Source of the DNA: Candidatus Kaiserbacteria bacterium
Lineage (GTDB): Bacteria > Patescibacteriota > Minisyncoccia > Phycocordibacterales > UBA2100
Assembly: GCA_026985835.1 (NCBI GenBank)
Contig: JALSPS010000016.1
Location: forward strand, 1-5,088
DNA length: 5,088 bases
Reading direction: 5' to 3'
This document shows, piece by piece, positions 4,922 through 5,088 of the stretch; the first letter of the stretch is position 1; each line of letters opens with the position of its first letter. The notes under the pieces are model-generated. The model had not been told where the DNA came from. It made no database searches and was given only the letters and a program-made list of their open reading frames with translations. A program made the position numbers and the translations under genes.

Positions 4922-5088
4922 CTATGGTTGTTGCCTTTTATTAGAATCATTTTTAAGAGCATCCTCAACCGCTGCTTTTTGGGTTTGATCTGTGGCTGAT
5001 GATGTTGCACCGGAAAAATCTGCTTTCGTAGTTGTGGATGTTGTGGTTGCAGAAGTATCTGGTGTTTCTTTTTCCTTTAATTCTGATA
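4922..5088 (-). CDS. C-terminal end of an unrecognised protein with Thr/Ser-rich tail (5'-truncated)
   Basis: The frame is open from the window edge to TAG at 4922-4924 and encodes the last 54 residues of a longer protein. The fragment begins SELKEKETPD, passes through a low-complexity Thr/Ser/Ala stretch (TSATTTSTTT, then GATSSATDQT) and ends with AAVEDALKNDSNKRQQP. This composition is typical of disordered linkers or tails and gives no family. The absence of stops and the clean placement of the clpB promoter just after the TAG support a real gene. The upstream part, needed for identification, lies outside the window. No terminator is visible in the 51 bases before clpB, so some read-through is possible. 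Confidence 0.6.
   Translation of the reverse strand, partial: SELKEKETPDTSATTTSTTTKADFSGATSSATDQTQKAAVEDALKNDSNKRQQP

Noticed and set aside
1..5088. CRISPR array, insertion sequence, integrase site or toxin-antitoxin pair
   Set aside because: No regularly spaced repeats, transposase or integrase motifs, or paired small genes with known toxin folds were found on either strand.

Overview
The window looks like a housekeeping stretch of an AT-rich bacterial chromosome. Every supported gene lies on the minus strand, so the map reads right to left. The best taxonomic hint is the 142-residue protein at 978-1406. It has a signal peptide, a Cys pair and two membrane helices, the architecture of the T4SS_pilin (VirB2/TrbC-like) proteins that are abundant in Candidatus Patescibacteria (CPR). 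Low GC, tight spacing, mostly absent Shine-Dalgarno motifs and several unrecognised small proteins fit that assignment. It remains an inference. UGA appears to be a normal stop: the 1477-1947 gene ends in TGA just before a strong terminator, and the tRNA-Trp has a CCA anticodon.

Layout in transcription order (right to left):
(1) 4922-5088 is the 3' end of an unrecognised gene with a Thr/Ser-rich tail.
(2) A 51-bp gap holds a near-consensus promoter overlapped by a perfect inverted repeat. It drives clpB (2177-4870), a full-length disaggregase with both AAA+ modules and a complete M-domain, plus a ClpC-like loop carrying Phe-Gly-Phe and a basic C-terminal tail.
(3) tRNA-Tyr(GTA) at 2050-2135 has its own probable promoter.
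(4) An unrecognised 156-residue soluble protein (1477-1947) has a promoter, a strong Shine-Dalgarno and an intrinsic terminator at 1429-1465, so it looks like a self-contained unit.
(5) A compact cluster follows: pilin-like protein (978-1406), ribosomal protein L33 (801-959, four-Cys zinc-ribbon form), tRNA-Trp(CCA) (688-761) and an unrecognised two-helix membrane protein (149-601).
(6) 1-148 has no gene. It holds an AT-only palindrome and a very GC-rich hairpin.

Functionally the genes belong to protein quality control (ClpB), translation (L33, two tRNAs) and probably a surface or secretion pilus. I see no mobile element, CRISPR array, defence cassette or obviously new multi-gene system. The points most worth a second look are the ClpP-loop-like segment in ClpB, the operator-like repeat at its promoter, and the orphan pilin-like gene beside ribosomal genes.
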